Assembly (NCBI GenBank): GCA_002317135.1
Contig: DCIX01000004.1
Coordinates: 48,187-112,186, forward strand
Direction: 5' to 3'
Length of the DNA: 64,000 nucleotides
From: Bacteroidales bacterium UBA1715
Lineage (GTDB): Bacteria > Bacteroidota > Bacteroidia > Bacteroidales > UBA1715
This document shows, one piece after another, positions 18,477 through 26,607 of the stretch. A program made the position numbers and the translations under genes. Below the pieces are notes generated by a model. It was not told the DNA's origin, did no database searches, and saw nothing but the letters and a program-made list of their open reading frames with translations. Positions within the stretch are counted from its first letter, which is position 1. Every line of letters begins with the position of its first letter.

Positions 18477-19508
18477 ATGATACAAATAGAAATTAACCAA
18501 AGCAGTATAGAAAAAATACAAAAACTTGTTTCTGAAAATCAGACATTTGTCATAACTTCCCATCATAATTCCGATGGTGATGCCGTAGGTTCTTCAACTG
18601 CTGTTGCCGAAGTTCTACGAAAAATGGGAAAAGAAGTGAAGATTATTCTTCCGAATGATTTCCCTTCGTTTTTCCGTTGGATGGTTGGTGCAGGTGATAT
18701 TCTTACATTTGACAGACATCGAAAAGAAGCATTGGCATTTCTAGACAAAGCAGATGTGTTGATTTGTTTGGATTTTAACCAATATGGTCGAGTAGATGAA
18801 TTGGAACCGGTTTTAATCAATTGGAATAAGAAATGTATTGTTATTGATCACCACTTAGGCTTACAAATACAGGCCGATGCTATTGTTTCAGTTCCTGAAG
18901 CAAGTTCTACTTGTGAATTGGTGTATCGTGTATTGACTTTGTGTGGGTTCGATTCTTTTATAACAAAAGTAGTTGCTGAATCCATCTATGCCGGTATCAT
19001 GACAGATACAGGTCGTTTGGATTATGCGTCTTCGTATGCTGGCGTGTATGAAGTGGTTGGCAAACTAATAGAAAAGGGAGTAAATAAAGTCTATGTACAC
19101 GATAAAATCTATAATGTGTACACCTATAATCGTTTATGCTTGCAGGCGACGATTTTAAAAGAAAATATGGTATATCTGCCAGAATATCATGCAGTTTATC
19201 TGACCATCTCCCTTAAAAATCAAAAAGATTTTTCATTTCAATTAGGTGATTCCGAGGGCTTTGTGAATATTCCATTGGCAATGAGAGATGTGAAGTTCTG
19301 TGCAATGTTCACCGAATATGAAAATGGTTTGGTAAAAGTCTCACTTCGTTCAAAACGAGATTTTCCAGCTAGCGATTTTGCTTCGCAATTTTATTCTGGT
19401 GGCGGACATTTTAATGCAGCAGGAGGAAAGTTCCAGGGAACGCTACAAGATGCGGTAAAAGTCTTTAGAGAAGGATTGGAAGTGTATAAAGAAAAATTAC
19501 AGAAATAA
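18477..19508 (+). CDS. DHH-DHHA1 phosphoesterase (NrnA/Pap-type)
   Basis: The ATG at 18477 is chosen: the longer reading frame would need a TTG inside the FKBP gene. The 343-residue protein has metal-binding motif I HHNSDGDAVGS, DFNQYGR, the name-giving IDHHLGL, TDTGRLDY, and the C-terminal DHHA1 substrate motif SGGGHFNAAGG. Members of this group are oligoribonuclease/3'-phosphoadenosine phosphatases or cyclic dinucleotide phosphodiesterases; the exact substrate cannot be read from the sequence. There is no N-terminal membrane, PAS or GGDEF part, which argues against a GdpP-type enzyme. It ends the pyrG-yidC gene run at a terminator. Confidence 0.9.
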   Translation: MIQIEINQSSIEKIQKLVSENQTFVITSHHNSDGDAVGSSTAVAEVLRKMGKEVKIILPNDFPSFFRWMVGAGDILTFDRHRKEALAFLDKADVLICLDFNQYGRVDELEPVLINWNKKCIVIDHHLGLQIQADAIVSVPEASSTCELVYRVLTLCGFDSFITKVVAESIYAGIMTDTGRLDYASSYAGVYEVVGKLIEKGVNKVYVHDKIYNVYTYNRLCLQATILKENMVYLPEYHAVYLTISLKNQKDFSFQLGDSEGFVNIPLAMRDVKFCAMFTEYENGLVKVSLRSKRDFPASDFASQFYSGGGHFNAAGGKFQGTLQDAVKVFREGLEVYKEKLQK

Positions 19509-19532
19509 AAAGCCGTTTTAACGGCTTTTTTT
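19509..19532 (+). terminator. Terminator after the DHH gene, possibly bidirectional
   Basis: AAAGCCGT-TTTA-ACGGCTTT (19509-19528) followed by T-rich sequence to 19532. It begins at the stop codon of the DHH gene, and upstream A residues allow use by the convergent DUF5063 gene. Confidence 0.8.
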
Positions 19533-19534
19533 AT

Positions 19535-20056
19535 TTATTCCTCCTCGTTATCAATAATCGAATCCGATGCAAAAAGAATGTTGTGAAATTCCGTTAGCAG
19601 AGCGAGTACGCGTGTTCCCCAATACAATTTGTAGTTAAGGATAAATTCTCCAACTGCCGCTTGTAGTCCTTCGTCGGAAGTATCTTTACAAAGTTCTACG
19701 AAATTTCGTGTGTCTTGATATATGTCGGCGAAACATTCCGAAAGATATGTTTCTATGCTGTCGCGGTTTGTGTAACTGTCTGGTTCAATCATTTCAATTC
19801 TATTGTCCAAACTGCCAAGACGTTCTTCTGCTTTTTGACGAATGGTTTCCCAATCTTTTTCAGTTACATAATGCTCGCAGAAATCGTCAACTTCGGCTTC
19901 TGGTGAAAGTACAGCCGCCTTCATATAAAGTAGGGAGAGCAATTTATGGGTACGCTCAACAAAGTTTTTTCTTGACATTTCTGTTGCTGATTCCAATGTT
20001 GAACAGAATTCAACAGCAACAGCCACTAATTCAATAATGCTTTTCTTTTCTGCCAT
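19535..20056 (-). CDS. DUF5063 family protein
   Basis: A 173-residue, acidic, helical cytoplasmic protein matching the Bacteroidota DUF5063 family (features such as CEHYVTEKDWETI and LYWGTRVLALLTEFHN). Its function is unknown. I start it at the ATG at 20056 (MAEKKSIIELVAVAV), one base after the stop of the upstream symporter gene; a longer frame would begin at TTG. The tight spacing implies translational coupling with the symporter. It is convergent with the DHH gene across a shared terminator. Confidence 0.8.
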   Translation of the reverse strand: MAEKKSIIELVAVAVEFCSTLESATEMSRKNFVERTHKLLSLLYMKAAVLSPEAEVDDFCEHYVTEKDWETIRQKAEERLGSLDNRIEMIEPDSYTNRDSIETYLSECFADIYQDTRNFVELCKDTSDEGLQAAVGEFILNYKLYWGTRVLALLTEFHNILFASDSIIDNEEE

Positions 20057-20057
20057 G

Positions 20058-21512
20058 TTATTGTGAAATTTTTTTGTTGAAAATAAATAAACCAAGACAA
20101 GTAATTAAACCATTCAAAATCATTATTTCGAATCCAAATTTGTATCCGAAAAATAATTGTTCTGAGTAAATGTTTAGTAGGTAACTTATTATTGGTGAAA
20201 GTATTGCAATGAAAGGAACTGCTTTGTCGTTTACTTGTCTGTTTTTTGCAAATAAACCAAAGCAGAACAGTCCAAGTAATGGCCCGTATGTGTAACCGGC
20301 GATGTTAAATAATGTTCCGATAAGTGAATCAGTATGAAATGGCTTAAAGATTATGATGATTCCAAAATACACAATTGCAAAAGAAATGTGTACGATTTTT
20401 CTGATTCTTGTTTTCTGTTCGTCTGTATGTTTTTCATCTTTTCCGAAATCCAATATGTCGAAGCAAAATGTTGTAGTTAAGGATGTTAGAGTTCCGTCGG
20501 CACTGGAGTAACCAGCAGCAACAAGGCCGATAACGAAAACTAAACAAGTTATCTCATTTAAATGGAAAGCAACGGCAGGGAAAATACTGTCGGATTTTTC
20601 TGGTAATACAAATCCTGTTTGATTTGCATAAAATAGTAATGCAACGCCAAGAGCAAGGAATAAAAAGTTTACTACTAAAAGCGATACGCTAAAACTCAAC
20701 ATATTCTTTTGTGCGCTTCGAAGAGACTTGCAGGTAAGGTTTTTCTGCATCATATCTTGGTCAAGGCCGGTCATCGCTATTGTTATGAACATTCCGCTAA
20801 GCACTTGTTTCCAAAAGAAATTGCTGGCGTGCCAATCTTCTTCGTAAAGTTTTGTTAATCCTTGTTCACCTGCTTCTTGTAGCATATCAAACAAAGAAAT
20901 ATTCATTTCTTTTAGTAGGCAAATTACTGTTATTATGGTAGATAGAAGCATAAAAGTAGTTTGAAGTGTATCGGTCCAAATCACTGTTTTTATACCTCCT
21001 TTGAATGTGTATATTAGTATTAGAACAATAAAGCAAAGTGCAAGTGCCCAGAATGGAATGCCGATAGATTTAAACACAAATTCGTGCAGAATGAATACAA
21101 CTAAATACATGCGTAGAGCAGAGCCGATAAGGCGTGACATGATGAAAAAAGACGCACCTGTTTTTTGTGATTTTGAACCAAAACGGTCTGCTAAATAGGT
21201 GTAAATGGAAGTGAGATTCCATTTATAATAGAGTGGTAATAAGATGAAAGCGATAGCGATATATCCAAATAGATAACCAATTACAACACCAAAATAAGTG
21301 AATTGTGTCGTTTGCACATACCCAGGAACAGACATGAATGTTACCCCTGAAAGCGATGCTCCAATCATTCCGTATGCAACGATAAACCATGGCGATTTCC
21401 TATTTCCTGTAAAGAATGTATCGTTTGTTGCTTTGCGAGAAGTCAAATGTGAAATAAGAATAAGTAGTGCGAAATATCCGATTACTATTCCTGCTATAAG
21501 GTATGGATTCAT
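20058..21512 (-). CDS. Sodium:solute symporter (SSS family)
   Basis: Inner-membrane transporter of 484 residues with about 13 hydrophobic segments. Features include the N-terminal YFALLILISHLTSRK, AYGMIGASLSGVTFMSVPGY near 45-65 (the sodium-site helix region), and GYSSADGTLTSLTT near 330, as in SSS proteins. The substrate (sugar, sialic acid, proline or other) cannot be deduced. The start at 21512 (MNPYLIAG) is preferred over the ATG at 21551, because the -7 promoter box at 21529-21536 lies between them. The DUF5063 gene follows directly. Confidence 0.9.
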   Translation of the reverse strand: MNPYLIAGIVIGYFALLILISHLTSRKATNDTFFTGNRKSPWFIVAYGMIGASLSGVTFMSVPGYVQTTQFTYFGVVIGYLFGYIAIAFILLPLYYKWNLTSIYTYLADRFGSKSQKTGASFFIMSRLIGSALRMYLVVFILHEFVFKSIGIPFWALALCFIVLILIYTFKGGIKTVIWTDTLQTTFMLLSTIITVICLLKEMNISLFDMLQEAGEQGLTKLYEEDWHASNFFWKQVLSGMFITIAMTGLDQDMMQKNLTCKSLRSAQKNMLSFSVSLLVVNFLFLALGVALLFYANQTGFVLPEKSDSIFPAVAFHLNEITCLVFVIGLVAAGYSSADGTLTSLTTTFCFDILDFGKDEKHTDEQKTRIRKIVHISFAIVYFGIIIIFKPFHTDSLIGTLFNIAGYTYGPLLGLFCFGLFAKNRQVNDKAVPFIAILSPIISYLLNIYSEQLFFGYKFGFEIMILNGLITCLGLFIFNKKISQ

Positions 21513-21528
21513 AAATTCTAATTTGTTA

Positions 21529-21559
21529 CAAAAGTAGAATAAACATTCCATTTATGAAA
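21529..21559 (-). promoter_or_regulatory. Promoter of the symporter-DUF5063 operon
   Basis: The minus strand has TTTC (21559-21556, 3 of 4 bases of TTTG), a 19-base spacer and a perfect -7 box TACTTTTG (21536-21529). It lies 17 bases before the ATG at 21512 and supports that start. Confidence 0.6.
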
Positions 21560-21618
21560 GAGTGGAGGGTTAGTTGTTTTTTTGTGAGTTTGAAAAATAT
21601 TCGTCTTTTTGCAAAACA

Positions 21619-21650
21619 TTTGCAATTTGTTGAAAACTTGTTTATATTGC
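21619..21650 (+). promoter_or_regulatory. Candidate promoter of the transglutaminase-like gene
   Basis: TTTG (21619-21622), a 20-base spacer and TATATTGC (21643-21650), 6 of 8 positions of TTTG-N19/20-TAnnTTTG considering the -7 box. The ATG at 21674 follows 24 bases later. Medium-quality match. Confidence 0.4.
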
Positions 21651-21673
21651 ACCGCAATTTTTATGCAGTATAG

Positions 21674-23659
21674 ATGAAAAAGGTTTTTCGGCTGTTGTTT
21701 TTTGTACTTGTTGCCCAAGCGATTTCTATTATCTCGTTTGCACAATTCGATACGGCTTCTGTTGCTCGAAGGGCCCGTCATGTAAATATAGGTGATTCTA
21801 AAAATGTAGAAAAACTTTCTGCTGTATTGTCTAAAGGTTGCTCGTCGGAAGATGAAATGGTGTATTCTTTTGCTTATTGGATTTGCAAGAATATTCGTTT
21901 GGATTATTCTGCGTATGAAAAACGACCAGCGGAAAACAAATCCTTGAAAAAGATTTTACGTTCGAAAAAAGCATTGTGCGACGGCTATACGAAGTTGTTT
22001 GTGGAACTTTGTCGCTCAAAAAGAATTCCTGCCGTATATGTTCCGGCCTATATAAAAGATTATGATTTTATTGCAGGTGATACATTGTTCCGTGCGGAAT
22101 ATGCGTATGCATTGGTTGCTATTTCTGGTGAATGGCACATTATGGACTTAACGGCAGCTTCGAGTAAGGTTGTATCTGTTGCCAATCCAATGTCACGCGT
22201 GTTGTGGAAGTTGTTTAGAATACCGTATTCTACGCATTTGAAGGCTGTTAAGGAATTTAATCCGAATTATTTGTATATAGATCCGTTTGTGAATTTAAAA
22301 CGAGTTGTTCCTGTTGTAGATATGTTTCAAATGCTAGAATATCCTATGCCGATGTCATATTTTATGTTAGGAGACTCAATGGTTAATTCCTATGTTGATA
22401 GGTATCATATAAAGAAATCTCACACAGAAGATATTGAGCATTTTTGGAAAATGTCTTTAAGTGAAAAGAATATTTATTTGGGAGATGAGAGTGAACGCCA
22501 AAATTATTACAATCAATTTACCAAGGCCTTGTATTATTATTTCACGGTAAAGAATTTCTACAATACATATTATATAAAGGAAAAAGGTAAAATTTTTGCA
22601 CCGTTGGAAGAATCTCAAAAAGCTTTGAAACTGCTAAAGCAAGCTGATTCTTTGTTTGTACTTTCTGTGAAAAATAATGAACATGAATTTTTGTCGAAAC
22701 AGCGTAGAAGTGATTCTTGGCGAGTAAATTTGTTGGAGTCTAATAAGATTTTGTCGTCACGTTTGTCTTTGCAATCGAAAGTAAATTCGCAACAGTTGCG
22801 TACAATAAATAAGGTGAATTCGCAGACAAAAAAGACGCTGGCGTTTATTGCAAAATACCAGAATAAATATGTTTTGCGTGACATTTCTGAATTAGGTCGA
22901 CCACAAATGCAAAATCGTGATTATTTGGTCGATGGACAAGCAAAACTAAATGCTTCAAAAGAATCAATGAAGCGATGCGAAAATTTATTACGTGACTTTG
23001 ATTCGCTTATGGCGGATATGAATAAGAAGGAAACAGAAAATGTGTATATGCAACAGAAGAATGCTTCGAAGTTGTGTAATGACGAATTGGCGAGTCTTTC
23101 CCGTTATCTAGATCGCAAGGAAAGTAATTTGTCATTGGTGTACTATTCTGATAAATATGTGCTTAAAAAAGGCTATTTGCTCATTTTTGAAAAAGTGGGA
23201 AATATAAATGAAGGCTATACAGATCCAATGTTGGAACTAATGTTGGAACGCAGTCCGCAGATAAATACGGTTATAAAAAACTATGTAGACGAAACGGTGT
23301 CGGCTCTTAAATCGTTGAAAGAAGCGAAGGTTTTGCTTGCTAATGATTATGGTGAAGACGATACATACGAAAAGATAGCTCTTGGTTTTAACAAACAATT
23401 GGAGGCATTTATAAAGCGTTTAAATGAAATGTCTGCTTTTACAGATAAAATTTCCACTTGTTTAAAAGACGATGTTACTATGTACAACGACATTGTTGGG
23501 TTGTTGCAACACGATAATTCAATGGAAAATCGTCGTCATAAGGAATACATGGAATATCGTAAAAGTATAAAACAAGCCGAAAACGATAAGATTCGTTACT
23601 ATCAGGAAACTATGAAAGGTTACCAGAAAGTGATAGTGCGTGCAGTGAATGGAAAATAA
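21674..23659 (+). CDS. Exported transglutaminase-like protein with a probable catalytic His replacement
   Basis: A signal peptide (MKKVFRLLFFVLVAQAISII..FAQ) precedes a transglutaminase-core domain at about 50-170. The nucleophile region KKALCDGYTKLF gives Cys102, and MDLTAAS gives the triad Asp158. In the usual HAW position the sequence reads AEYAYALVAISGEWHIMDLT, so the catalytic His appears to be Tyr143. The rest (about 200-661) is helical, Lys/Glu-rich and probably coiled coil, of unknown function. The protein may be a non-catalytic binding version of the fold. It is followed after 60 bases by two related beta-barrel genes. Confidence 0.75.
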   Translation: MKKVFRLLFFVLVAQAISIISFAQFDTASVARRARHVNIGDSKNVEKLSAVLSKGCSSEDEMVYSFAYWICKNIRLDYSAYEKRPAENKSLKKILRSKKALCDGYTKLFVELCRSKRIPAVYVPAYIKDYDFIAGDTLFRAEYAYALVAISGEWHIMDLTAASSKVVSVANPMSRVLWKLFRIPYSTHLKAVKEFNPNYLYIDPFVNLKRVVPVVDMFQMLEYPMPMSYFMLGDSMVNSYVDRYHIKKSHTEDIEHFWKMSLSEKNIYLGDESERQNYYNQFTKALYYYFTVKNFYNTYYIKEKGKIFAPLEESQKALKLLKQADSLFVLSVKNNEHEFLSKQRRSDSWRVNLLESNKILSSRLSLQSKVNSQQLRTINKVNSQTKKTLAFIAKYQNKYVLRDISELGRPQMQNRDYLVDGQAKLNASKESMKRCENLLRDFDSLMADMNKKETENVYMQQKNASKLCNDELASLSRYLDRKESNLSLVYYSDKYVLKKGYLLIFEKVGNINEGYTDPMLELMLERSPQINTVIKNYVDETVSALKSLKEAKVLLANDYGEDDTYEKIALGFNKQLEAFIKRLNEMSAFTDKISTCLKDDVTMYNDIVGLLQHDNSMENRRHKEYMEYRKSIKQAENDKIRYYQETMKGYQKVIVRAVNGK

Positions 23660-23673
23660 TTCCATTTTTTTTG

Positions 23674-23703
23674 TTTGTTTCATAGATATTTTCCCTATTT
23701 TAG
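23674..23703 (+). promoter_or_regulatory. Candidate promoter of the first beta-barrel gene
   Basis: TTTG (23674-23677), an 18-base spacer and TATTTTAG (23696-23703, one mismatch to TAnnTTTG), 16 bases before the ATG at 23720. Confidence 0.4.
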
Positions 23704-23719
23704 CAATTAAATTATTCAC

Positions 23720-24412
23720 ATGAGAAAATTTATTGCGGTATTATTATTGATTTGTGGTTCGTTGCTTGCAACAGCACAGTCGTCTCGTTTTGTTTTTTTC
23801 TCTGCAGGTTGGAGTCTTTTGACCGATGTGACCGTATCGGATTTTAATTGGAGAACGGACACCGTTGTTGTTGATGGAAATCCAAGTGCAGGCGAATCTT
23901 TTCAAACAGTACAATGGAATTTGATGAGTGGGATGGTTTCAGCTCGTTTTTTGTTGGTGCCAATTTGTGATAAGGTTACGATTGGCGTTTCGGCTACGCC
24001 TACTATAAGTTTATCGGCTATCTATTCAACGCAAAGTTTAGGCTCACGATATGGTGCGAATTTTTCTGTTCCATTGTTGTTGGAGTTAAACTGTGGTGCG
24101 GCTTGTCGTTATTCGGCTATGAACGATCGTGGATTTGTGATTGGTGCAGGTGTTGAATATCTGTATACGCCTATTGCATCGTATGAATTATCGAAAACAT
24201 CGTATACAAATAAGGACTTCCAAAATTCATGGTTTATGCCTATGGTAAAGGTGGGGTATAGGTATTGGTCAAAAAGAAATAAAGTAAAAGAAATAAATTT
24301 AAAGGTCGGAATGTGTGAAAAACAAGAAGATTTTTATAACTTTGGCAAAATAATAAAAGCATACAGACCTGTTCATGTCGGTTTGTCTTTTATGAAGATT
24401 TTAAATTATTGA
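23720..24412 (+). CDS. Small secreted protein, probable outer-membrane beta-barrel (paralog 1)
   Basis: 230 residues with a signal peptide ending near LLATAQ (residue 20). The mature part alternates polar and hydrophobic residues with many Gly and aromatics, and ends in an aromatic residue (FMKILNY), as expected for an 8-strand outer-membrane barrel. No named family is recognised. The next gene encodes a protein of the same length and plan with the similar end FLQYLNY, so the two look like tandem duplicates. Role unknown. Confidence 0.7.
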   Translation: MRKFIAVLLLICGSLLATAQSSRFVFFSAGWSLLTDVTVSDFNWRTDTVVVDGNPSAGESFQTVQWNLMSGMVSARFLLVPICDKVTIGVSATPTISLSAIYSTQSLGSRYGANFSVPLLLELNCGAACRYSAMNDRGFVIGAGVEYLYTPIASYELSKTSYTNKDFQNSWFMPMVKVGYRYWSKRNKVKEINLKVGMCEKQEDFYNFGKIIKAYRPVHVGLSFMKILNY

Positions 24413-24437
24413 TTATTAGTAGTATTACAAAAATTGT

Positions 24438-25151
24438 ATGTATATGAAACGATTGATTCAATTTGTACTTTGTTTAACTATTCTTTCAACTAGTGCGTTT
24501 GCAAAAGGTGGAATTGGCGACAAATTTTTCTTCCAATTGGGTGGAACAATAGGTGCCGATGTTATAAATATGAGTGGAACATTCTGTAAGGATGCTATGG
24601 CTTCAAACATTGATCCAATAGAATTTTCAAGTTTAAATGTGAATTTTGCTACTGTTTCATTCGTTGGTCGTGTAAATTTTCTAGAAATTTCTAATAACTC
24701 ATCATTGTCATTGGCTTTTCGTCCAGCATTTAGTTTTGGTCGTGCTATGAATGACTTGGGTGGAAACTCTTCTATGATTCGTCTTCCTTTAACATTGGGT
24801 TTTAACTCAGGTGCTTCTGCAACAGTTGCTACAAGAGCAAAAACAGGTTTCTCATTTGATTTAGGTGCTGAATATATTAAATACCCATTGGGAAATGCTG
24901 TAGATGTTTGTAGAAATGAAGGTGGTCAAGTTTTGAATATGAAAATGGGATGGATTCAACCAGTTGCTGTTGTCGGTGTGAAATTCTTCGGTAAAAAATA
25001 TCTTTGTAAAGAATTGAACTTCAAAGCATGCTTCATGTCTATGAATAGTATCGATAACAAGTCTGCAATTGATAACAACTTGTATGGTACAATTTCTGAC
25101 TGGCAATCAGTTGGTTTGATGGTATCTTTCTTGCAATATTTGAACTATTAA
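24438..25151 (+). CDS. Small secreted protein, probable outer-membrane beta-barrel (paralog 2)
   Basis: 237 residues; the third codon is also Met (24444) and may be the true start of the signal peptide (MKRLIQFVLCLTILSTSAFA). The body is Gly/Phe-rich and beta in character and ends FLQYLNY. It shares with the preceding protein the length, a central pattern in which a Gly-Ala segment precedes GAEY.Y, and the C-terminal aromatic end. The gene lies 25 bases downstream of its paralog and ends in a strong terminator, so the two are probably co-transcribed. Confidence 0.7.
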   Translation: MYMKRLIQFVLCLTILSTSAFAKGGIGDKFFFQLGGTIGADVINMSGTFCKDAMASNIDPIEFSSLNVNFATVSFVGRVNFLEISNNSSLSLAFRPAFSFGRAMNDLGGNSSMIRLPLTLGFNSGASATVATRAKTGFSFDLGAEYIKYPLGNAVDVCRNEGGQVLNMKMGWIQPVAVVGVKFFGKKYLCKELNFKACFMSMNSIDNKSAIDNNLYGTISDWQSVGLMVSFLQYLNY

Positions 25152-25173
25152 TACAATAATTTGTAATCAATGT

Positions 25174-25203
25174 AATGCCGGGTGTTTTCCCGGCATTTTT
25201 TAT
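25174..25203 (+). terminator. Intrinsic terminator after the beta-barrel pair
   Basis: A perfect 9-bp GC-rich stem AATGCCGGG / CCCGGCATT with a 6-nt loop, followed by a T-run. The next coding sequence begins only 9 bases after it. Confidence 0.88.
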
Positions 25204-25211
25204 TTATATAT

Positions 25212-26525
25212 ATGTCTCAATTTAACTTTTCGGATTTTGGTTCTAAATCGTTGGTACTTTCGCCAATAAACCAAATGACAGCATCGTTTTCTAAGGATTT
25301 TCGTCAGGGAGTAGATATTAATTTAGGTGTAGGTTATGTGAATGATGAAACGATTCCTCATGAAAAATTAGCAGATTGTTTTCAATATGTGTTGGCACAT
25401 ACGGAACAGTATAAAAATTCGTTAAATTATGGTTCTGCCGATGGTTCAGAGAATTTGCGTACAGCAATTCGAAATTATTATGTGAAACATGCTATTGGTT
25501 GTCTTGGTGCGGAACGATTGGCGAAAAAGTCTATTTGTATTGGTGCAAATGGTGCTACTAGTTTGTTGGATTCTTTTGCTGCCATAATGCCTAAAGGTAT
25601 TGTGATAACAGCTGAACCGAATTATTATATTTATATAGAAACATTGGAGCGAAATGGCTTTACTGTTCTTACGGTTCCAGAAGATACCGAAGGTATGCGT
25701 GTAGATTTGTTGGAAGACCTTTTGCAACAAATCGATGTAAATCAGTTGAGTTTCTTGTATATCGTTACGGTAAATAATCCATCTTCTATTATTATGAGTA
25801 ACGCTCGAAGACGGGCGATTGTGGAATTAGTGACGAAAGTCGGAAGAAAAGTTGGGAAGAGGGTTCCTATGATTTTCGATAAGGCTTATGAAGATATTAT
25901 TTTTGACACAACAATAGAACCTGTTCAGTCGGGAATGCTATATGATGAAGATGGCTTAGTTGTAGAGATTGGTACGTTGTCTAAAATAATTGCGCCAGCT
26001 TTGCGTATCGGGTATGCAATTTCCGACGATACGGATGTGATGCGTGCGCTTGTTCAGAAAACTGGTGATATTGGTTTTTCTGCACCGTTAATTAATCAGG
26101 AAATGTCTGCTCGATTTTTAGATGCATATATTTCGAATCACGCATTAGATGTACGGGAAGGCTATAGACGTAAGGCTGATTTTTTGAAAAAAAGTATAGA
26201 AGAACATTTGGGGCAATATTTGGAGCGATATTCTGGTGGTCAAGCAGGTTTTTATTTTTACTTGACATTCAAAGAAATAGAAACGCATTCTGAGTCAAAG
26301 TTCTTTCAATTTCTCTCTCGTACAACAGGTGATATTACGATAGATGGTGACCCGAAAAATCCACGATTGGTCTATGTTCCTGGGAATATTTGTGTCTCAC
26401 AAACAAGTAAGGCAAAAGAAGTTGGCAATCGTCAATTACGTATTTCGTATGGATTTGAGGATATTCCAGTGTTGGAACGCGCAATCTTGTTGATGAAAGA
26501 TGCAGCAGAATATGCGATGAAATAA
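25212..26525 (+). CDS. PLP-dependent aminotransferase, class I/II fold
   Basis: 437 residues from the ATG at 25212 (MSQFNFSDFG). A longer frame from a GTG at 25182 is rejected because it starts inside the terminator hairpin. The fold-type I pattern is clear: NYGSADGSENLRTAIRNYY, VNNPSSI, FDKAYEDIIFD, and the PLP lysine Lys258 in GTLSKIIAPALRIGYA. The arrangement resembles PLP aminotransferases of the 2-aminoadipate/aromatic or MocR-associated type, but without a regulator domain. The substrate is not determined. It is expressed as a single gene and is convergent with GH9 across a palindromic terminator. Confidence 0.88.
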   Translation: MSQFNFSDFGSKSLVLSPINQMTASFSKDFRQGVDINLGVGYVNDETIPHEKLADCFQYVLAHTEQYKNSLNYGSADGSENLRTAIRNYYVKHAIGCLGAERLAKKSICIGANGATSLLDSFAAIMPKGIVITAEPNYYIYIETLERNGFTVLTVPEDTEGMRVDLLEDLLQQIDVNQLSFLYIVTVNNPSSIIMSNARRRAIVELVTKVGRKVGKRVPMIFDKAYEDIIFDTTIEPVQSGMLYDEDGLVVEIGTLSKIIAPALRIGYAISDDTDVMRALVQKTGDIGFSAPLINQEMSARFLDAYISNHALDVREGYRRKADFLKKSIEEHLGQYLERYSGGQAGFYFYLTFKEIETHSESKFFQFLSRTTGDITIDGDPKNPRLVYVPGNICVSQTSKAKEVGNRQLRISYGFEDIPVLERAILLMKDAAEYAMK

Positions 26526-26551
26526 GTAATTAATGATTAATTATTAGTGAT

Positions 26552-26589
26552 AAAAATAAAGGCAATGTATATACATTGCCTTTATTTTT
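26552..26589 (+). terminator. Perfectly symmetrical bidirectional terminator
   Basis: A 38-base exact palindrome (19+19) with core GGCAATGTAT/ATACATTGCC and A/T tails on both sides. It lies between the convergent aminotransferase and GH9 genes and would end transcription from both strands. Confidence 0.85.
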
Positions 26590-26607
26590 ATGTGATAATG
26601 TAAAGAT

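Noticed and set aside
25182..25211. N-terminal extension of the aminotransferase from a GTG
   Set aside because: The GTG lies inside the terminator hairpin of the preceding gene; the ATG at 25212 directly precedes the conserved sequence.
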